Origin: Monomorium pharaonis
Taxonomy: Eukaryota; Arthropoda; Insecta; Hymenoptera; Formicidae
Direction: 5' to 3'
Assembly: GCF_013373865.1 (NCBI RefSeq)
Contig: NC_050474.1
Span: 12,463,045 to 12,527,044 of the forward strand
Length of the DNA stretch: 64,000 nt
Notes under the pieces: generated by a model
Databases searched by the model: none
Told to the model about the DNA's origin: nothing
Seen by the model: only the letters and a program-made list of their open reading frames with translations
Position numbers and translations under genes: made by a program
Shown here: one piece after another, positions 22,514-34,055 of the stretch
Numbering within the stretch: the first letter of the stretch is position 1
Layout: the number at the start of each line of letters is the position of its first letter

Positions 22514-23945
22514 CGGCTAATAGACATTATATCACGTATCGTCGAAGCGCGTTACGTGGATGAACGATATTATGAAAACGACGCGAGTGGGTGCATCGCA
22601 CAATTCTTACGACGTCGAGACGGGGTGCCGGAAAATGAGAATAGAGGAGTGTCAGGTAAGAAAAAATATAAAATATCTAATAAAAAAAAAGTTAGTATTT
22701 TATATTTTAATTACGAGTATTTTTGTAGGTGAGAGACCGGTAGCATTAGTGAACCCTTTTCGTACGCAGTACGGTCGTCTAAGCTTAAGGCGGCGGCGCG
22801 AGGCGGAGGTGGCTGAGGAGGCTGTACCTGCACGTAAGTTGGAAATAAAATTAATTTCTTAAAAATTTAGTTAGAAGTTTAGTATATATTAAAAGTTTTA
22901 ATTTTTAGGGAGACGTCGAATCGGAGAAGCTCCTGTTGCTATTGTAGTACCAGCAGTAGCACTACCACCACCACCTCCACCACCATCACCACCACCTCGC
23001 GTCATTCCCGTTGTGGATTTAGTGTCTGGTAATTATTAATTTTTAAATACAAGATATTACTCGAAAGTTAATTATTATTGCCATGCTGTTTAATAATAAA
23101 TTTGATTTTAGATGACGACACGCAGAACGGGTCCGATGTTGTGCCGAGCTTGTTCGATTCAGCGGCGTTATTTACACCGGGTAAGTATTTTTTAATTTTC
23201 TATTTAATTCAGATTAATTCGTAAAAATAATAATAATAAAATAATGTTATTTTTCAGTACGCCAAGAAGAAAGATAAAACGGTTGGATGGAAGAGGACAC
23301 GATGGATAGAGTGTTAGCAGAGTGGGAGGAAGGGGAGATAGAAAGAAATTTTGAAGAAAGAGAAAACGGCTGGATGGAAGAGGATTCGATGGATAGAGCG
23401 TTGGCAGAGTGGGAGGAAGGGGTGCTGGAAAGAAATTTTGAAGAAAGAGATAATGAACGGGAGATGGAAGAAGAAGAAGAAGAAGAAGTGGAAGATGAAG
23501 AAGAAGAAGAAGAAGAGGATGAAGAGGAGGAGGAGGAAAATGAAGAGTCGGAGGAGGAACAGCAGGAGGAAGAGGAGGAAGAAGATAACGAGGATGATGA
23601 CGAGGAGTCGGAGGAAGAGGAGGAGGAGCATGTAGATGAGGAGGAGTCGGAGGAGGAAAATGAAGAGTCGGAGGAAGAAGAAAACGAAGAAGAGGAAGAG
23701 AGAGAAGAAGAGAGTAATGTGGAAAGAAATGAAGAGATGGGGGAGGAGGAGATAGTGTTACCAAGCACACTTGACTCGGAGGCGTTATTTTCGCAGAGTA
23801 AGTATTTATAATGAGATTTTTCACAATTCGTTACATTTCAGGTAAAAATAATATGCTATTTGTTAGTAGGAGAAATCGAGAATGTGAAGAAGTCGTTTCC
23901 TCCATTGAAGAAGAAAGCGAACATGGAGGGGAGGAAGAGACATAA

Positions 23946-24997
23946 AGTGCAATAGAAGAGGATGAAGGAACGCAAGAGAGAGAGGAGGAGGAAGAAGAGG
24001 AGGAGAGAGGAGACGCCACTGTAACGCCTTCAGGTAATATAACAATATAATATATTATTTTAAAATATTACATATTATTTTCAAATATATTTGAAATAAA
24101 ATTTTAATTATAATATTAATACAATTTTAATTTTTTGTTAGAAATTACTTACACTCAACTACGGGAATTTTTTGGGGGGCATAGGAATAGGGCATAAAAA
24201 CTGGAACCCTAGGTTACTATTTTGTTCTGTGATCTCTACGCCGGTTAATATTTTTAAGGTTTTCTCTACCTCTCAATTTTAGAAATGATAGTAATAACAA
24301 TACAAAAAATACTGTACAGATCTTAAAATAAAAACAAAATGAATTTTAAAATTATTACCATATTCATTTACCCATGTAAATGCTGTGTATTTATTTGAAA
24401 TAATTTTATTAGTCTCTACTTTAAATAAAAACTTTTAAATTTTTAATTAGTTAAATTTAACTTGAGAAAATTTTATAAATTTTATTACGCGGATTTATTA
24501 CTTAAATAAAAAATTTTAATTAAATCTCGACGAAGTGTTGACTAATTAGCCGTTTTTTAAATTTTTGTCATATACCTTCTTGTTCGTCACTGAAAAATTA
24601 TATATAATAAACTTAATTTTTTTTATGTTAAAATAAATAGAATAGAGTGTAATTTTTTACTTAATTCTTACACGAGCACAGAGTAATATGTTAAAAAAAA
24701 TTATCGATTTAATTAATCACACGTCAGAATTATCTCATCGTTTACGTTAACTGTCTAAATCAAGTAAGTAAATTAGATTAGTTACTTTACCGCATTTCGT
24801 CTAACGTTGGGGTTCCAGTGAAAAATAAAATAAAATAAGACAAGGATAAAACAGGTACGCTACCTTACTTACAGGTGCGTTACCTTGTTATGATATTTCC
24901 TTGGCGTAGCAGTAAAAAGTTTTGAAATTAGAAGAAATAAATTAATATAAAAACATTTACAATATTCTATTATTCAATCCAAACTGGCGGTGGTGTT
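23946..24997. other. no gene seen; AT-rich spacer inside Polinton
   Basis: Strongly AT-rich, with no supported coding frame. It should contain the 5' end and promoter of the polymerase gene, whose start codon is not evident. Confidence 0.5.
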
Positions 24998-27900
24998 GTG
25001 CGAACTGTCGACGAAGACGAGGCCACCCTAAGTGGTAATGAAGCAGAGGAAGGGGTGAATGAAAATTCCTGCGTTATCCTCGTGCAGCCGTCGCAACAAC
25101 AACAGCTACAACATCGACAACAGCAGCAACATCGCCAACCTGAATTTAAGTATATAGAGCTAAGAGCGAAAAATTCTCGGCGGTTTAGGAATTTTAGGAC
25201 GCTTGGGAGGGAAGCGTCTTTTAAAATACGACCGATTCCTGATGGCGCGAACTCGTTGCGATGGATAGAAAACGCGTTCCGCGAGGTACACGCGTACGTT
25301 ATACGCTCGAGTGTTCCGACCGATTACGTCGGTCTAACATTTTATTCGGCGGAGCTAACTCATGGACCGGCCGGCTTATCATTCCGACCGGCGCGAGATT
25401 TAACTCCCGAGGACATATGGCGCCTCGTGAGTTCGGTAGCGCAAAGTGCCGGCGGAATGGACGTGGCGCAAAATTTTTCGGTGAGCGTCTTTAGTGTCGC
25501 GGTCCCGGTAGGTCGGGGACGCTCATCGAATAAATTGACGGGCGAAGACGTCGCGAAGCGATCAATTCTCCAAATTAATAACGATGATAATCTGTGTCTC
25601 CCTCGCGCTTTGGTGCTATCTCGGATACATTGCCAGCGGGGAAATGTGCGCGTGGGAGAATTACATAGACTGTGGAATTCCGTAAGATGTAGGACATCGG
25701 CATTACAGCGAGAATTAGCGATGGAATTAACACGTAACGCCAGTGTAGCAGTCCCTGAAGAGGGTTGCGGAATTCCTGAGATTGATCGCTTCCAACGGTT
25801 TTTCGCTACTGAAAATATTGCGATCGTGATATATAATTTCAGTACTTTCGGACGTGGCGAGAAACCGCTGTACGACGGTACCACGATACTCGGCGAATTA
25901 GGACGCGAACCCTCGTTTCGCCTTAACATTATGCACTACGAGGGTTCGCGTCACTATAACCCGATATTGTGTTTGAAAGCTGCAGCCGGTTCACGCGGAG
26001 GGTATTGCGTCGCGTGTAACGTAGGCTATCGTCCGGATAAAGGACACCGTTGCGCGAAAAAATGTCCACGGTGCTACGCAGCGACGCATTGCGAAAATCT
26101 CGATGTGGCGCTCGTCAGATGTGGAAAATGTAAACGCAGTTTTTTCGGAGAAAGCTGCTACAATCGTCATCGCAAAAGCAACTCGTATGACGGCAAATCG
26201 TGCGCCTCCGTCTGTGATTCCGTTAAGATTTGCGACGGATGCGGACGGTTTGTAAAATCGGGATCTGAGCACAAATGCGATGAGACATATTGTAAGACGT
26301 GTTGTTCGCTACAGTCAATAAACCATCGTTGTTACATGCATCCTCTTCGCCGCAAATCCGTAATCGAAAATCCTGGCGAGGAGACGAGTACGGATGAACG
26401 ACTGGAAGATACATGTAATAAGAATAATGTCGAACGCGCGAACAATCGGGACAAAGATCGCGTCGCGTTTGTGTTTTATGATTTCGAAACGCGACAAGAC
26501 GAGGTGCTTGAAGCTAGTGAAAACACTTACCTTCATGTACCGACTCTCTGCATCGCTCACCAAGTCTGCGAAGCATGCTCCGCGGTAGAGGAAGACGCGG
26601 CGCGGTGTCGTTGGTGCGGGATACGTGAATTTGTGTTTCGGGATGATCCTGTGAAACAATTTGTCGATTTCGTAACACGCCCGACAAAATGTTTCAAAAG
26701 GATCATCTGTATCGCGCATAACGCGAAAGCATTCGACGCTCAGTTTATATTAAAGCACATAATAGAAAGAACTGAAATGACTGAAAAACCCGAGTTGATT
26801 TTGAACGGGACAAAAATAATCGCGATAACACTTGGGCGTGTTAAATTTATAGACAGTGTAAATTACATGCCCATGCGCTTATCCGATTTACCCAAGGCTT
26901 TCGGGTTGAGGGATACGTCGAATAAAGGCATATTTCCACACCTTTTCAATAGAGTCGAAAACCAGACATATGTCGATCCGTTACCCGACATTCGATATTT
27001 TTGTCCCGACCAAATGAAACCGGAAGAACGCAAACAATTTTTAGCACTCAACCAAACTTGGCACTCAAAGATGATTAACGAAAGTTACATCTTTGATTTC
27101 CAACGCGAAATTGTTTGCTACTGCCGTAACGACGTAATCATTCTTCGTCGCGCCTGCATGGAATTCCGTAAAATCTTTTTAGAACGTGGCGACGTGTGTC
27201 CCTTCGAGGAATGCACGACTATCGCATCCACGTGCATGAAAGTTTTCCGGAAAAACTTTTTACGCGAGGGTGAAATAGGCGTGATTCCGACAAAGGGATA
27301 CAGGAACGCAGACAAGTCATCGCAGAAAGCTCTGAGATGGCTCGTGTGGATGGAACGCGAATTAGGACAACAGATTATTCACGCGGGGCGAGGACGGAAA
27401 CAACAAATTGCAGGCGCAAAAGTTGACGGATATTACGAAACAGTGACTGATAACGAGACGCGACGTTACGTATTACAGTTTCACGGCTGTTTTTGGCACG
27501 GATGTCCAACTTGCTTTCGCGTTAATCGCGATCGTCCGCTTTTATCCACGAATCCCGAAGACACCATCGACACGCGTTACGAACGTACTCTCGCGAGGAC
27601 GTGGCGTCTTCAAAGGTTAGGGTACCGCGTAACCGAAAAGTGGAAGTGCGACTTTGATCGAGAGGTGCGAGAAAATTCGGAAATTAACACATTTTTAGAA
27701 AATCACGCTATATTGAAACACGCACTTCTCAATCCACGTGACGCGTTTTACGGCGGACGTACGGAGAACATCGCGACCCTTTACGAAGTTAAGGGTACAG
27801 AGAAAATGCGTTACGTTGACGTATGTTCTTTGTACCCTTTCGTATTAAAAACCGGTGCTTTCCCGATTGGTCATCCCGATATTTATATCGGAGAAGAATG

Positions 27901-29166
27901 TGACAGATTAATCGGGACAGCACCGAATTTTAATTTCGACAATGTAGAGGGTCTTGTCCGCTGTAAAATATTCCCACCGCGCAATCTTTATCATCCGGTG
28001 CTCCCGTTCCGCGTTAACGGTAAATTGTTATTTGGTTTATGCCGTAGCTGCTGCAAAACCTTTTCGAAAACGCACTGCACTCACAATTCTCCCTCCGAAC
28101 GTGAATTCGCGGGTACATGGGTATCCTGCGAATTGCGCAAGGCTGTCGAGAAGGGTTATTTCGTGACGGAGGTGAGCGAGATTTGGCAATACAAAGTCAC
28201 GAAATACGATCCCGGTAACCGGCAGGCTGGCTTGTTTGCCGAATATATAAATTGTTTTTTATAATTAAAGCAAGAAGCGAGCGGGTGGCCGAGCGAATGC
28301 CAGGACGACGACGTGACTAAGGAACGATACCTGAGGGAGTATGAAAAAACCGAGGGTATCGTTCTCGAAAAAAATAACATCGCTCGAAATCCTGGTCTTC
28401 GTTCGGTTGCTAAGCTTTGCTTAAATTCTTTCTGGGGGAAATTCGGCCAACGAGCCAATCTGCCTAAAACCGAGATTGTAAAATCATTCCAGCATTTCGT
28501 GACTTTGCTCACCAGTCCTGAGCACGAAATAACCGGTATATTACCCGTCAACGAGTCAAGGTAATGTACGTTTCGTGACGGCTACGCGAGGAAGCGGTCG
28601 TAGCCTCGCCGATAACTAACGTCGTTATCGCTGCCTATACGACGGCACAGGCGAGGTTAATATTATATAGTTATTTAGAAAAATTAGGAACAAGAGTCTT
28701 ATACTATGACACAGACTCGTGCATTTATCTAAGCTCTGGTGCTCCGAACGAGTACGAACCACATACGGGTAATTTTTTAGGCGACATGACGGACGAACTC
28801 GATTGCTATGGCAGCGGTAGCTATATCGAGTCTTTCGTATCGGGAGGGCCGAAATTTTACGCTTATGTGGTTCGTACGCCGGAAGGAAACACCCACGAGA
28901 TCTGCAAAGTGAAGGGGATAACATTGAATTACGTTAATTCAAAGCTCCTGAACTTTCACAGTATAAGACATCTAATATCTGGGGTAGAAGAAGAGGAAGA
29001 AGAAGAACCGGGAAGGGATAGTGTGATAAAACTGCGTTTTACTGCAATTCGGCGTACAGCGTTTCATGACATCGTGACACGTAGCGAAAAAAAAACCTGT
29101 GCGCCGGTATTGCTAAAACGCAGATTTATCGATAATTGCTATTCCTTCCCGTATGGATTTTGTTAA
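24998..29166 (+). pseudogene. polB: Polinton DNA polymerase B, N-terminal OTU-like region, disabled
   Basis: A long frame runs 24998-28264 and continues in phase to 28564, then in another phase to 29166. The N-terminal part has an OTU-protease-like box (NDDNLCLPRAL, near residue 195) and a later HYNPIL (near 317). A Cys/His-rich cluster spans about residues 330-450. The 3'-5' exonuclease motifs are FYDFETRQ (~490), AHNAKAFD (~575) and YCRNDVI (~707). Polymerase motif A is YVDVCSLYP (~940), motif B LNSFWGKFG (near 28424) and motif C YYDTDS (near 28700). Protein-primed-type replicase of the element. Breaks: TAA at 28262, TAA at 28562 and an indel near 28590. The frame opens without an ATG, so the true start probably lies in an unseen upstream exon. 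Confidence 0.9.
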
Positions 29167-29662
29167 GTGTAAATATAATTTCTTTCTTCTTCTTCTTCTT
29201 CTTCTTCTATTTTCTGTTTTAGTTTTTAAAATGTAAGATATCCGAGAATTTTCCGCTCATTAGTGTATAAGAAATCTTGTAAATTTTGTAAAAAATGTAC
29301 AGTGTAAATAAATATATTTTGTAAAATTGTGTAAAAAATGTAATTAGTGTAAATAAAAATATTTTGTAAACTTTTGTAAAAATTATATAAAATTATATAA
29401 ATCTGTAAAAATATTGTAAATAAGTTTTTTGTAAAAAGTGTACAGTGTAAAATTTAAAATATTTTTGTATTATAATAATTTGATATTTATACATAAAAAT
29501 GTTAATTAAATTATAAAATAAAAAAATTAAAATTAAAAATTTTTAATTTTCATTTAAGTAAGTTTATAAAATAAAAGTTTTACTCATAAATAAATAAATA
29601 AATAAAATTTTTCCCTACCTTTATCCTTTTTAGCGTCATCGCCAATCGGTTAGTTAGCAGCG
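29167..29662. other. no gene seen; AT-rich downstream region of polB
   Basis: Contains repeated tgtaaataaa(t/a)at and ttgtaaaa stretches, with AATAAA-like signals that could end the polB transcript. Confidence 0.5.
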
Positions 29663-29869
29663 ATGTCGCGCACACGTAAAAGCGAACACAGCGACACGAA
29701 TAAGCTTATGTACGTACGCGCTGCACCGCTGCCCGAATCAGCTAATTTTGGCCACGGTGCCTTTGTTTCGGCTAGCATACGCGGGGGTACGCTGACACGA
29801 GCGTGTCGCCGTCGCCGCCGCCGCCGCCCCTGCGCTGATAAAATTATCTCTAACTTTAAAAAAATTTAA
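29663..29869 (+). CDS. possible small basic protein (68 aa)
   Basis: ATG at 29663 after agcagcg; starts MSRTRKSEHSD and ends with an Arg run encoded by gccgtcgcc repeats. Position between polB and the ATPase is compatible with a small Polinton gene. There is no recognisable domain, and the Arg run may just be a trinucleotide repeat. Confidence 0.25.
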   Translation: MSRTRKSEHSDTNKLMYVRAAPLPESANFGHGAFVSASIRGGTLTRACRRRRRRRPCADKIISNFKKI

Positions 29870-29969
29870 TTTAATTTACTTGTTTCAAAAAAAAGCGAAA
29901 ATTATTATTCCTACATTTCATTTTTCTTTTTAAAGTCACGTAAAAAAATCAAACCGCTCATTACGCGAA

Positions 29970-30683
29970 ATGGACGTGCGCTGGAAACATCCTTGGACAT
30001 CGATCGTTTGTGGACCCACTGGCTGTGGGAAAACGATTTTTGTGAAAATTTTTCTCCGGTATTTGTCGCACATTTCCGACGTACGTTTCGAACGAGTTTT
30101 GTTTTATTACGCGGAGTGGCAAGAGGCTTATCGTCAATTACAATACGATGCGAGTGTAAAAGAAGAGAACACGCTAAACAACGTTGCAGCGAGGAAGAAA
30201 AATGTAATTGAATTTCGCGAAGGATTACCACGCCCGGAGGATTACTCGAACGATCCGCTTATCCCGAAACTGATCATAATCGACGATCTTATGAGAGAAT
30301 CGTCGTCGAGTGACGTGATCGTAGATCTTTTTACCAAAGGCAGTCATCACAAAAATCTCAGCGTCATTCTTATCTCGCAAAATCTCTTCCATTAGGGACG
30401 CGGACAACGTGACATATCTCTCAACGCTAATTACATCGTGGTTTTCAAAAACCCTCGCGATCGCGCGCAAATTCGACATTTAGCACGACAGGTTTATCCC
30501 GACGACCCGAAATTTGTTGAAGAGGCATACTACGACGCCACGTCAAAACCGCATGGATATTTGTTGTTCGACTTGAAACAATCGACTCCTGACAGTTATC
30601 GATTCCGGACGTGTATCTTTCCCAACGATACGCGACAATACGTATACGTATCGCGTAGAACGTTTTCCAACGGAAGCGTATAA
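29970..30683 (+). pseudogene. Polinton genome-packaging ATPase (FtsK/HerA-type), one stop
   Basis: About 237 codons in one frame from ATG 29970, interrupted by an in-frame TAG at 30393 after SVILISQNLFH. Walker A is GPTGCGKT (residues ~14-21). Walker B is LIIIDDLM (~99-106). A sensor-like ISQN motif follows, and the C-terminal half (SLNANYIVVFKNPRD) continues in phase. This family pumps DNA into preformed capsids of double-jelly-roll viruses. It lies upstream of the virion genes in the same orientation, as in other Polintons. Apart from the stop, the coding sequence looks well preserved. Confidence 0.87.
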
Positions 30684-30739
30684 AAACCACGTAACGGTGC
30701 TGGCGCGAGTCAGTCGTGTAACTCGCACGCACGCACGCG

Positions 30740-31117
30740 ATGAAGGAGAAGCGTAACGTTTGTACCGATAGTGCAGTGAAAATTGTCAGACGTTCGATCG
30801 GAAAGAGAAACGTCTGTCTTCTCGAGACCGTGTGTCATCTGAACAAAAACCAACGGGCAGGTTTTCTTCGAACCGCGGACGAAAAATTTATTCGCTGTAT
30901 CCACGAATGCGTTTTTAATACTCTCAACGGTAACGTCCCACTCGAACGACGCGAAAAAGAACGACTGTCGAAGTATAAAACAACCCTACGACGTATCGCA
31001 AAAAAACGCGGTAACTGGAAGTCTAAAAGAAAGCTATTGTTACAACGAGGAGGATTTTTACCCTATATTATCGCACCCATATTGTCGGCTTTATTATCAC
31101 ATTTTATCGGAGGGTAA
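30740..31117 (+). CDS. Polinton small basic protein with hydrophobic C-terminus (125 aa)
   Basis: ATG at 30740. A strongly basic body (KRNVC, RREKERLSKYKTTLRRIAKKRGNWKSKRK) is followed by LLLQRGGFLPYIIAPILSALLSHFIGG-type sequence, a Gly-rich turn plus a hydrophobic stretch that could insert in or perturb a membrane. The pattern recalls small adenovirus-like core or internal virion proteins found in Polintons and adintoviruses; that link is inference from composition and position. Intact frame, 25 nt before the next gene. Confidence 0.6.
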   Translation: MKEKRNVCTDSAVKIVRRSIGKRNVCLLETVCHLNKNQRAGFLRTADEKFIRCIHECVFNTLNGNVPLERREKERLSKYKTTLRRIAKKRGNWKSKRKLLLQRGGFLPYIIAPILSALLSHFIGG

Positions 31118-31142
31118 AATCACAGAGGAAAGAACCAAAAAA

Positions 31143-32051
31143 ATGGTCTTGATTTCTACGGAAAATCTTAAGAGAATGCAACGACAACAGCAACAGCAAC
31201 TGCCAGTGGAACCAATGGAGAATTCGCTGTCGCAAAGTTCAGGAAACATCACCGGAGATAATAATTCTGTACGAACCCCTGGAACTCCGTTGACTCGGCT
31301 CGATGCGGAGATGAGTCGCGTGCTTAATTCGTCATGGCCACGCAACGTGGATGAAAGATGGAAAATGTACAAGGAAGCACTTTGGCGGTATCTTCATCTT
31401 ATCCGAGTAGCGTGCAAGCGAAAAGCCGTTCGGAGTGCGGACGAAACCACTAGCAACGATACGCGAGCTGAAGAAGGAGACGCTGACGACAACGACGACG
31501 ACAATGACTACGACGACGACGACGATTCAACGATCATATTTCACGAAACTTCTCCAATTTCCGGCAAACACCCTCGGACTAGTGACATAGATACTGTAAA
31601 GGAAAAAACCCGAAAAGTAATTCGTAATATTCATGAGTTAAAAAGTGTCGAAAAATGATTGGAAACGGTCCCGAAAACTTATCGCACACAAGCTCGTATG
31701 CTAATGCGTCATTTGCAAGACGAAGCGGTACCCGACAGATTAAATTGGGACGAGAAGGGTATCGTGACTATAGACGGCAACGTCGTGAAAGATTCCGATA
31801 TAACCGAACTGATAAACGACGCGGTGCGTGAAAGAAAAACCGTGAAAGCAACGGGAAGAGATCAGTTCGCCCGATTACTGCGTAGCTTAAATACACGTAC
31901 GGCACTGGTGGGAAATAAAGAATTATTAAATGCAGTCTACGGATCTTCAATAAACGCGAGACCTCAGTCTTTGGCGAGTTCCACGCCTAATATAACGCGT
32001 TCGCCTCCAAAAAGACGCTTACTCAATTGGAGTACGGTGAAGAAACAATAA
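31143..32051 (+). pseudogene. Polinton conserved-looking accessory protein, one in-frame stop
   Basis: ATG at 31143; 301 codons in one frame with a TGA at 31656-31658. The N-terminal part is Gln-rich, then helical (LDAEMSRVLNSSWPRNVDER), then a long Asp-rich acidic run. After the stop comes a segment starting TVPKTYRTQARMLMRHL and ending in a basic PPKRRLLNW region. The two halves continue in phase, so they are one gene. Its stop overlaps the integrase start (TAATG at 32049-32053), suggesting coupled expression. Location next to the integrase fits a virion or replication accessory role, but no family is assigned. Confidence 0.6.
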
Positions 32052-33136
32052 TGTCAGAACTTGAAAAAATCTATTACGATCCTACGCATTACGCGGGATA
32101 TTCCGCCGTAGATAATCTAACACATGCTGTTAAACCAGATTTTTCGCGTAAAGTCACGCGCTGGCTCCAATCACAAAACGCGTACACGCTACACAGACCT
32201 TTACGGCGAAAGTTTCCACGCCTGCATTACAATGTAACAAATATCGACGACGTGTGGGAAGCCGATTTGATCGAACTGCGGAATCTCAAAAGTTACAATG
32301 ACGGATATTCTTATCTACTCGTGATTATCGATGTGCTTAGTAAATTTGTCTGGGTAGAGCCGTTGCGGGACAAAACGAGCAATAGCGTAATAAAAGCTTT
32401 TCAACGTGTACTCTCGAGAAGCGACGGACGCTCACCCGTATACATGCAAACGGACAAAGGCAAAGAATTTGTCGCGCAAACAGTGCAAAAGTTTTTGAAA
32501 GAAAACGATATCCGTTTTCGAGTAACGCGTAATCCCGATATCAAGGCCGCGATCGTTGAACGTTTTAATAGGACGTTAAAGGAGAGAATGTGGCGGTACT
32601 TTACGCATAAAAATACACGACGTTACATTGACGTTTTGCAAGATATCGTTCGTGCGTACAATCATACCCGTCACTCTTCCACCAAAATGCAACCGACGAT
32701 CGTGACGAGAGAAAACGCACGAATCGCACGTGAAAATATATTTCGTCGATGGAACGTTAAAAATCAAAGTCGTAAAGCTAAATACCGCGTTGGTGATCTC
32801 GTTCGCGTCAGTAGAGCAAAAGCTACCTTCGAGAAAGGATACGAGGCAGGTTGGAGCGAGGAGATATTTCGTATACACCGTGTTCTCGAGTGGCGAAAAC
32901 CTCGCGTATACGAACTGAGTGATTTAGCGGGTGAAGTTATAGACGGTATTTTTTATGAACAGGAATTAGCTCGAGTCGAGAAGAATTTGCGGGAGGACGA
33001 GTTTATTGTCGATCGAGTAATAAAAAGTAGAGGCTACGGGAAAAATAAGCAGGTGCTGGTCCACTGGCGTGGTTATCCCAGTAAGTTCGACAGTTGGATA
33101 CCCGCTTCGAATTTAATCACTCTTCAAGATGCGTGA
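32051..33136 (+). CDS. int: Polinton integrase, RVE core plus chromodomain
   Basis: Intact frame; the preferred start is ATG 32051 (MSELEKIYYDP), overlapping the upstream stop, though an in-frame ATG at 32027 is possible. The retrovirus-like catalytic core has Asp in EADLIEL (~residue 70), Asp in QTDKGKEF (~134) and Glu in VERFNRTLKER (~169), with 34 residues between the last two. An SH3-like segment (YRVGDLVRVSR) follows. The C-terminal chromodomain (about 320-360) has FIVDRVIKSR then WRGYPSKFDSWIP, which would tether the enzyme to methylated histone tails. It joins element ends to host DNA. The frame overlaps the minor capsid gene by 8 nt. No disabling change is visible. Confidence 0.93.
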   Translation: MSELEKIYYDPTHYAGYSAVDNLTHAVKPDFSRKVTRWLQSQNAYTLHRPLRRKFPRLHYNVTNIDDVWEADLIELRNLKSYNDGYSYLLVIIDVLSKFVWVEPLRDKTSNSVIKAFQRVLSRSDGRSPVYMQTDKGKEFVAQTVQKFLKENDIRFRVTRNPDIKAAIVERFNRTLKERMWRYFTHKNTRRYIDVLQDIVRAYNHTRHSSTKMQPTIVTRENARIARENIFRRWNVKNQSRKAKYRVGDLVRVSRAKATFEKGYEAGWSEEIFRIHRVLEWRKPRVYELSDLAGEVIDGIFYEQELARVEKNLREDEFIVDRVIKSRGYGKNKQVLVHWRGYPSKFDSWIPASNLITLQDA

Positions 33137-34025
33137 GGACCAATTTTACATCGTTTTTCCGAGCAATAGCAGTACGCGACATTTTCCGCATAATAAGACG
33201 TCATCTTTCACCACGCAATTACCACAGACCTTATCTTTGCACGGCGAATGGGAAGTCGGGCTTAGTGAGATTCAATTTCCTAATACTTTCCTCCACATAA
33301 ATCACGGGGAAAACACCCTCAAATTCGTCGATATCGATCCGAAGGACAAAGACAAGAAAGACATTAAGTTAACATCGACTGAAGCTGTAATACCAAATGG
33401 TATTTACAAAGATATCAACGAACTTTATTCCACAATTAATTCCGCGTGTAAAAAGGTCGGCTCGCATTTTCATTTTGAAGCTCGTACAGAGGAAGGATTT
33501 AAAACTTTTATCAGTCTCACATGTGCAAACAAATGTGGAAAAAATCATTATTTAAACGTTTCCGACAATCTTTTGAAAATAATCGGTTGCGGACACATGC
33601 TGCTTTTCAAGAATGGATATTTTTACACAGAGCTTACGGCATTGAAACCTAATTCCACAAAAGATTTTTATACAGCAAAATTTCTTAACATTAGTAAACC
33701 CGATTTGGCTTTCTGGGGTAAAGAACCTCATAGTCTGATACGTGGAATCCCCGATAAAATGTTCGTTTATTGTGATATTTGCGAACCTTACATAACCGGT
33801 GATGTCAAGTCTCCTCTTCTTCGAATAGTTCCGATACCATTGAACGCGTTTAATTACACGTACGGTGCGAATCAGACGTCATATTTTTCTCCTTCACATT
33901 ACATACCTTTACGAAAAACGAATTTCCGTACGATCGAAATAGATATAAAAGACGCACTTGGTAAAAGTATACCATTTCAATCCGGAACGTTAACGGTGAC
34001 GTTACACTTTAGACGTTATCAGTAA
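33129..34025 (+). CDS. Polinton minor capsid protein (penton-like, single jelly roll)
   Basis: ATG at 33129, inside the last codons of the integrase gene; 298 aa, intact. The N-terminus (MREDQFYIVFPSNSS, then WEVGLSEIQFPNTF) is the strand pattern seen in Polinton penton-like proteins. The rest is beta-rich and ends SGTLTVTLHFRRYQ, as expected for a jelly-roll edge strand. In the virion it would form the pentameric vertices that anchor the packaging machinery. Neighbours are the integrase upstream and a basic internal protein plus the major capsid protein downstream. Assigned from pattern and gene order rather than a search. Confidence 0.82.
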   Translation: MREDQFYIVFPSNSSTRHFPHNKTSSFTTQLPQTLSLHGEWEVGLSEIQFPNTFLHINHGENTLKFVDIDPKDKDKKDIKLTSTEAVIPNGIYKDINELYSTINSACKKVGSHFHFEARTEEGFKTFISLTCANKCGKNHYLNVSDNLLKIIGCGHMLLFKNGYFYTELTALKPNSTKDFYTAKFLNISKPDLAFWGKEPHSLIRGIPDKMFVYCDICEPYITGDVKSPLLRIVPIPLNAFNYTYGANQTSYFSPSHYIPLRKTNFRTIEIDIKDALGKSIPFQSGTLTVTLHFRRYQ

Positions 34026-34055
34026 CTTGAACGTTAAAAGTAAAAATAAGTCATT

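Larger units (their letters stand above)
21284..23945 (+). pseudogene. spliced acidic-tailed Polinton accessory gene, interrupted
   Basis: Starts at ATG 21284 (MELRAIIARFF). Exon 1 runs to 22655 but is split by the foldback insertion 21495-22513; the frame is the same on both sides of the duplicated target site. Further exons with matching phases are 22729-22833, 22909-23028, 23112-23180, 23258-23797 and one from about 23867. The N-terminal ~110 residues are Lys/Arg/Cys-rich and unrecognised. A short basic segment and a proline run (exon 3) follow. Exon 5 encodes two copies of a repeat around ENGWMEED...LAEWEEG and then a very acidic Glu tract. An in-frame TAA near 23273 lies just before the first repeat. 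Several introns in a Polinton gene are notable. The acidic tail suggests protein-protein or histone-like contacts, which is inference. Confidence 0.55.

Noticed and set aside
23204..23824. Long Ser-, Leu- and Pro-rich frames on the minus strand
   Set aside because: They are the antisense of the Glu-rich exon at 23258-23797, whose splice phases support the plus strand.
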